This document shows positions 34,280 to 38,767 of a DNA stretch of 38,767 nt, in pieces. How positions within the stretch are numbered: the first letter of the stretch is position 1; each line of letters begins with the position of its first letter. Location: NCBI GenBank assembly GCA_030523245.1, contig JAUNIW010000006.1, positions 1 through 38,767 on the forward strand, given 5' to 3'. Origin of the DNA: Pseudomonadota bacterium. Its GTDB lineage: Bacteria > Pseudomonadota > Alphaproteobacteria > RF32 > CAG-239. Under the pieces are notes generated by a model, which had not been told where the DNA came from, did no database searches, and was given only the letters and a program-made list of their open reading frames with translations. The position numbers and the translations under genes were made by a program.

Positions 34280-36757
34280 ATGTCAGGCAATTCCAGATAT
34301 AATGGAAAAGAAACGTTTGCCGAATGGCAAAAAGAATGGCAGCTGGAAGAAAGATATAACTTCCGCTCAATAGAAGCAAAATGGCAAAAAATTTGGGATG
34401 AAGAAAAAGCATATAAAGTAGAAATTGACCGCTCAAAGCCAAAATTTTATGCCTTGGTGGAATTCCCTTATCCGTCCGGTGCCGGACTGCATGTAGGACA
34501 TCCTCGTTCTTATACGGCGCTTGATGTTGTTTCCCGCAAAAAAAGAATGCAGGGGTTCAATGTTTTGTATCCGATGGGATTTGATGCTTTTGGTCTGCCG
34601 GCAGAAAATTATGCCATTAAGACAGGTGTTCATCCGGCTGTTTCAACCAAGCAGAACATAGAAAATTTCACTCGTCAGCTTAAGTCTATCGGTTTTAGTT
34701 TTGACTGGGACAGAAGCTTTGCTACCTGTGACCCTGAATATTATAAATGGACGCAGTGGATGTTTATTCAGCTGTGGAAACACGGACTGGCTTATAAATC
34801 AAAAATGGCGATTAACTGGTGTCCTTCGTGCAAAGTCGGACTGGCAAATGAAGAAGTGGTCAACGGCTGTTGTGAACGCTGCGGTGCGCCGGTTGTGCGT
34901 CGTGATAAAGAACAGTGGATGGTGGCTATTACCAAATATGCCGACCGCCTGATTGATGATTTAAAAGAAGTTGATTTTATTGACCGCGTCCGCTCGACTC
35001 AGATTAACTGGATCGGCCGGTCGGAAGGTGCCGAGCTGAGTTTTGAACTGACAGATAATTCTGGAACACCGCTGGGTAAAAAAATGGTTGTTTATACAAC
35101 GCGTCCGGATACGACTTTCGGTGTTACCTATACGGTTATGGCTCCGGAACACGCTTTTGTCGGAGAGCTGATGAACCGTCTGGAAAATAGTGCCGAAGTT
35201 CAAAATTATGTTGAAGCCGCGGCCAAAAAATCAGAATTGCAACGAACGGCCGATACGACCAAAACCGGTGTCGAACTCAAGGGTATAAAAGCAAAGAACC
35301 CGTTCACGGGTAATTTGATTCCGGTATTTATTTCGGATTATGTCCTGACCGGTTACGGCACGGGAGCGATTATGGCCGTGCCGGCACATGACCAGCGCGA
35401 CTATGATTTTGCCAAAGTTTTCAATTTGCCGATTGTGCAGGTTCTGGCCGGCGGTGATATCAGTGAAAAAGCATGGGAAGAGGATGGCGTACATATCAAC
35501 TCCGGCTTTATGGACGGAATGGATAAAAAAGAAGCTATGGCCGCGGCAATCAAATATGCCGAAGAACATGGTTTCGGTAAATCAAAAGTTAATTTCAAGC
35601 TGCGTGACTGGGTATTTTCCCGCCAGCGTTATTGGGGTGAACCGATACCGATGGTCTACTGTGAACACTGCGGCTGGCAGCCGATACCGGAAGACCAGCT
35701 GCCTTTGAAACTGCCGGAAGTTCCGGATTACCGGCCGAATGATAACGGGGATTCCCCGTTGGCAAATGCAACGGAATGGGTACACACAACCTGTCCGAAA
35801 TGCGGTGGTCCTGCCCGTCGGGAAACCGATGTTATGCCGAACTGGGCCGGTTCTTCGTGGTATTTCCTGCGTTATTGCGACCCGCATAATGATAAGGAAT
35901 TCGCTTCCAAGGAAGCTTTGGAATATTGGATGAATGTGGATTGGTATAACGGCGGAATGGAACATACAACGCTGCACTTGCTGTATTCCCGTTTCTGGCA
36001 TAAGTTTTTGTATGACTGCGGTTATGTACCGATGCCTGAACCGTATCACAAACGTACTTCACATGGTATGATTCTGGCAGCTAACGGCGAAAAAATGTCC
36101 AAATCCCGCGGTAATGTTGTCAATCCGGACGATATTATTGCAACTTACGGTGCAGATACTTTCCGTTTGTATGAAATGTTTATCGGGCCGTTTGATCAGG
36201 TGGCTATGTGGTCTGAAGAAAGTCTGAACGGTGTGTATCGTTTTATCGGTAAAATTTATGCTTTGTTTAAAAAGGTTTACAAAATACCGGCATCGGCCGA
36301 TGATTTGAGAGCTATGCACAAATGTATTCTTGAAGTTACCGATCGTGTGGATACCATGAAATTTAATACAGCCGTTTCCTCTCTGATGGTTTATGTGAAC
36401 TATATGGCGGATATGGAAAAAATTCCGGCGGAAATGTATGAAACTTTAATCAAACTCTTAAGCCCGTTTACACCGCATCTGGCGGAAGAAATGTGGGCGC
36501 GGCTGGGACACAATACACTGGTTATCATGGAAAGCTGGCCGCAGGGTGATGCCAGACTGGCCGAAGATAATGTGGTTACGCTGGGTGTGCAGATGAACGG
36601 AAAAATGCGCGGTACGATTACCGTTTCCAAAAATGCTTCACGCGAAGAAACCGAAAAAGCTGCTTTGGCACTGGAAAATGTAGCACGGCAACTTGACGGA
36701 AAAGCCGTTAAAAAAATCATTGTTGTACCAAATAGGATTGTAAACATTGTTGTGTAG
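34280..36757 (+). CDS. leuS: leucine--tRNA ligase
   Basis: LeuRS charges tRNA-Leu. The HIGH-type motif is HVGHPRSYTALD near residue 72, and the second signature is GEKMSKSRGN. The editing domain has TTRPDTTFGVTYTVMAPEH and GTGAIMAVPAHDQRDYDFA. Two cysteine pairs (CPSCKVG...CCERCG and CEHCGW...CPKCGG) suggest zinc sites. The length, 825 aa, is typical. It has about 22 extra residues before ERYNFRSIEAKWQKIW, where most LeuRS begin. The start is supported by GGAG upstream. The HPRSYTALD version of the motif differs from what I expect for Alphaproteobacteria, so acquisition from another lineage is possible. Confidence 0.97.
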   Translation: MSGNSRYNGKETFAEWQKEWQLEERYNFRSIEAKWQKIWDEEKAYKVEIDRSKPKFYALVEFPYPSGAGLHVGHPRSYTALDVVSRKKRMQGFNVLYPMGFDAFGLPAENYAIKTGVHPAVSTKQNIENFTRQLKSIGFSFDWDRSFATCDPEYYKWTQWMFIQLWKHGLAYKSKMAINWCPSCKVGLANEEVVNGCCERCGAPVVRRDKEQWMVAITKYADRLIDDLKEVDFIDRVRSTQINWIGRSEGAELSFELTDNSGTPLGKKMVVYTTRPDTTFGVTYTVMAPEHAFVGELMNRLENSAEVQNYVEAAAKKSELQRTADTTKTGVELKGIKAKNPFTGNLIPVFISDYVLTGYGTGAIMAVPAHDQRDYDFAKVFNLPIVQVLAGGDISEKAWEEDGVHINSGFMDGMDKKEAMAAAIKYAEEHGFGKSKVNFKLRDWVFSRQRYWGEPIPMVYCEHCGWQPIPEDQLPLKLPEVPDYRPNDNGDSPLANATEWVHTTCPKCGGPARRETDVMPNWAGSSWYFLRYCDPHNDKEFASKEALEYWMNVDWYNGGMEHTTLHLLYSRFWHKFLYDCGYVPMPEPYHKRTSHGMILAANGEKMSKSRGNVVNPDDIIATYGADTFRLYEMFIGPFDQVAMWSEESLNGVYRFIGKIYALFKKVYKIPASADDLRAMHKCILEVTDRVDTMKFNTAVSSLMVYVNYMADMEKIPAEMYETLIKLLSPFTPHLAEEMWARLGHNTLVIMESWPQGDARLAEDNVVTLGVQMNGKMRGTITVSKNASREETEKAALALENVARQLDGKAVKKIIVVPNRIVNIVV

Positions 36758-37313
36758 ATTGAAATCAGGAATAATGCTGGCGGTGGTCTGCGGACTGGCC
36801 GCCTGCGGTTTTGAGCCTCTTTATGTGGAAAAAACAACAGGGGATGACTTGTGGTATTATAACAACAAGTTTGATACGGATATCGTGCGTGAAATGGCCC
36901 AGATTAAAATCGAAACCGTAACGGATCGTCTGGGGCAGATGATTAAAAACGAATTGATGGATACGTTTAATCCTTACGGAACGCCGGTATGTGCCAAGTA
37001 TTTCCTGAAAATTCAGCCGGCTTCCGCGCAAACGGTGCAGCAGGCTTTGCGTGATGATATTACGGCAACACGTGAAAAGATAAAATATACGGTACAATAT
37101 TCTTTGTGGAGTAAGGAAAGCGGACAACTGGTTGACGGTCGCAGCTGGGTTTATCTGAGCTACGATTTGCTGGATAACCCGTATTCTACGACGATGGATA
37201 AAAAGAAAGTGGAAAAAGACGGTGCGAAAATTATTGCCAATGATATTGCCTTAAGAATCGGTGCTTATTTCCATTCGGTAAAAACAAAACGCGGTAATCC
37301 AAATGAATTTTAA
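36747..37313 (+). CDS. lptE: LPS-assembly lipoprotein LptE
   Basis: LptE plugs the LptD barrel that inserts LPS in the outer membrane. The lipobox LAAC (Cys20 from this start) is followed by GFEPLYVEK, the family's hallmark. The TVQQALRDDITATREKIKYTVQYSLW segment also fits. The most likely start is TTG 36747, 9 nt after AGGA and overlapping leuS, because it gives the basic residues a signal peptide needs; ATG 36774 would leave none. The position between leuS and holA is the usual one in Proteobacteria. Confidence 0.92.
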   Translation: MLCRLKSGIMLAVVCGLAACGFEPLYVEKTTGDDLWYYNNKFDTDIVREMAQIKIETVTDRLGQMIKNELMDTFNPYGTPVCAKYFLKIQPASAQTVQQALRDDITATREKIKYTVQYSLWSKESGQLVDGRSWVYLSYDLLDNPYSTTMDKKKVEKDGAKIIANDIALRIGAYFHSVKTKRGNPNEF

Positions 37314-38346
37314 ACAGGCTCAACTGGAAAGCTTTTGCCGGAATCCGAATCCGGATATAAAATGCGTTATTCTTTTTGGCAGCAATGAAGGGACAATGGC
37401 TTTATTGCAGAAAAAATGCGCTGAAGCCGTGTGCGGAGATGTTCGGGATGCTTTTCGTTTTGCCTTGTTGGATATGAGCGATATTTCTAAAGGCGGTCAG
37501 GAAATTTATGCCGAATATTATGCCCAGTCACTGATGGGCGGTCGTCGTGTCATTGTGGTCAAAAATGGTGATAATAATCTGGCATCTGTTTTGAAAAATA
37601 TGATACCGGATACCAAGTCGGACAATCTTTTACTGGTTGTTTCATCTACACTCAATACAAGGTCTTCATTGATAACGTGGGCAAAAGACAGAGATGATGT
37701 AATTATTGTCGGTTGTTATGAAGACCGTGAAGAGAATATTTCCGAATCTGCAGCAGCTTTGCTGCGGGCGCAGGGATTGAGTTTTGATACATCGGTTTTG
37801 CAAGTTTTGTGTTCCCGATTGTCGCCGGACAGAAAAGTTAATCAAAGCGAAATTGAAAAACTGGCAATGTATCTGGGTGAGCGGAAGACGGTAACAATTG
37901 CAGATGTTAAGGCTGTTGTCAGCGATGTGGCCGGTGCCAATTATGAGGATTTCTGCTATTATGTGGCCGGCGGCGAAGTTCTAAAAGCCTGCGCCATGTA
38001 TGACCGTTTGTTGAAAGAGGGGGAAGAACCGGCTGCTGTAATTCGTCAGCTTTCTTATCATTTCAGTAAGCTTTTGTCTTGTGCGGCACAGGCAGAAAAC
38101 GGAAAATCTTTGGAAGAAACAGTGAAATCTCTTCGGCCTCCGTTGATGTTTTATCGTAAAAATGCTTTTATGCAGCAGCTTCGTATTTGGAATCGTGACC
38201 GTTTACTGGGTGCTTTATCTATGTTATATGACTGTGAGCGCAGTTGTAAGATAACCAATCTTCCGGCAGAGCAAGTAGCCGGATACTGTGGGATGAGGGT
38301 TGCGGCTGCAGCTTTTAAGTTGAGGAGTAGCAGGAACCTCGTCTAA
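37303..38346 (+). CDS. holA: DNA polymerase III subunit delta
   Basis: HolA is the clamp-loader subunit that opens the sliding clamp. It has an N-terminal domain with VILFGSNEG and the central DNNLLLVVSSTLNTRSSLITWAK, and a C-terminal helical collar (EEPAAVIRQLSYHFSKLLSCA). The 347 aa are normal. The start overlaps lptE by 11 nt. The last residues (RSSRNLV) are encoded within the first copy of a repeat (GGAACCTCGTCTAAT), so the original C-terminus was probably altered when the repeat arrived. Confidence 0.94.
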   Translation: MNFKQAQLESFCRNPNPDIKCVILFGSNEGTMALLQKKCAEAVCGDVRDAFRFALLDMSDISKGGQEIYAEYYAQSLMGGRRVIVVKNGDNNLASVLKNMIPDTKSDNLLLVVSSTLNTRSSLITWAKDRDDVIIVGCYEDREENISESAAALLRAQGLSFDTSVLQVLCSRLSPDRKVNQSEIEKLAMYLGERKTVTIADVKAVVSDVAGANYEDFCYYVAGGEVLKACAMYDRLLKEGEEPAAVIRQLSYHFSKLLSCAAQAENGKSLEETVKSLRPPLMFYRKNAFMQQLRIWNRDRLLGALSMLYDCERSCKITNLPAEQVAGYCGMRVAAAAFKLRSSRNLV

Positions 38347-38365
38347 TTAAAGGAACCTCGTCTAA
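38334..38365 (+). repeat. tandem 15-bp direct repeat at the end of holA
   Basis: GGAACCTCGTCTAAT occurs at 38334-38348 and 38351-38365. The first copy supplies the holA stop codon. Its AACCTCG is the complement of CGAGGTT found in each repeat core downstream, so the two repeat types may be related. Confidence 0.85.
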
Positions 38366-38386
38366 TGGTCTATTACTTCTAACTTT

Positions 38387-38692
38387 TTGTGCTCGTGTAC
38401 CGTTTTGTACACGTCGCAAAAAAGTTAATGCGTACCAGCCTCATTATCCGAGGTTCTGCGAGTCTGTACCGGTTGCCGGCAGTCTTCTTCCTTGTTACCG
38501 TTTTGTACACGAGCACAAAAGTTAATACGTACCAGCCTCATTATCCGAGGTTTTGCGAGCTTGTGCCGGTTGCTAGCTGGTAACTACTTGTGCTTTTTTC
38601 ACTCGTGTACTACTATGTACACGTCGTTCAAAAAGTACGGCGTATTTACACACGCTATCCGAGGTTCTGCGAGTCTGTGCCGGTTGCCGGCG
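38387..38692 (+). repeat. cluster of three imperfect repeats in non-coding DNA
   Basis: A 36-bp core, TATCCGAGGTTCTGCGAGTC followed by a CCGGTTGCCGGC-like end, occurs at 38445-38480, 38542-38577 and 38656-38691. The middle copy has the most changes. In front of the first and third cores is a palindrome CGTGTAC-N6-GTACACG, and the middle copy keeps half of it. TTGTGCTCGTGTAC (38387-38400) is the complement of GTACACGAGCACAA (38506-38519). I find no credible gene in 38347-38767; the short open frames there read through the repeats. Confidence 0.82.
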
Positions 38693-38767
38693 TAAGTAAT
38701 TTTCGTATTAAAATACAGGAAAACAAACGTTTTCGGCGTATAAAAAAAGTCCGTTTTAAACGACCGT

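Noticed and set aside
38445-38691. CRISPR array
   Set aside because: Only three cores, imperfect, with gaps of 61 and 78 nt that themselves share palindromes between copies, and no cas genes.
38389-38695. Two short open frames after holA
   Set aside because: They run across the repeat copies, lack ribosome binding sites and have repetitive translations, so coding is unlikely.

Overview
The window is a bacterial chromosome segment, most probably from an uncultured, host-associated alphaproteobacterium with moderate to low G+C. This rests on an RHH_4-type ribbon-helix-helix protein, an alphaproteobacterial-style XRE regulator, MreB and LptE of the alphaproteobacterial type, and prepilins with a G|RSMIEMLG N-terminus. 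I recall that prepilin type from gut Alphaproteobacteria, but the lineage is inferred, not proven.

Layout. 1-3400: accessory and small genes (an unknown 276-aa protein, an RHH protein, leftward XRE regulator plus trmB, a small lipoprotein). 3440-3730: two tandem tRNA-Val genes (anticodons GAC and CAC) with their own promoter and terminator. 3820-13410: the S10 and spc ribosomal-protein operons fused in one run from rpsJ to rplO, ended by a terminator. 13414-14269: a module of promoter, structured RNA, terminator and prepilin gene that separates rplO from secY. 14414-18642: secY-adk, then rpsM-rpsK and rpoA, each segment bounded by terminators; rplQ is absent from its usual place after rpoA. 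18702-19582: a second copy of the RNA-prepilin module. 19607-20515: ddl, leftward. 20573-29631: a rightward run of a DUF3108-like protein, a U32 protein (TrhP-like), miaA, the rod-shape set mreB-mreC-mreD-mrdA-rodA, and a small lipoprotein. 29633-34117: three leftward genes of unknown function. 34280-38346: leuS-lptE-holA. 38334-38691: a non-coding repeat cluster.

How the genes fit together. Most of the window is housekeeping: ribosome assembly, the Sec channel, adenylate balance, RNA polymerase alpha, tRNA modification (TrmB, TrhP-like, MiaA), leucine charging, cell-wall elongation (MreBCD, PBP2, RodA, Ddl), LPS export (LptE) and the DNA polymerase clamp loader (HolA).

The most notable signal is the pair of homologous structured RNAs at 13450-13636 and 18738-18918. 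Both have a promoter of the same form, TTTAC[A/T]-N17-TAATAT. Both share a 5' stem-loop with GATA in the loop, a closing helix P1 and inner helices P2 and P3 that differ in sequence but stay paired. Both have a six-base pseudoknot with a compensatory change, placed directly against an intrinsic terminator. Each terminator ends 27-28 nt before the start codon of a prepilin gene. This is the architecture of a terminator-controlled leader RNA or a terminated small RNA. I do not recognise it as a known family.
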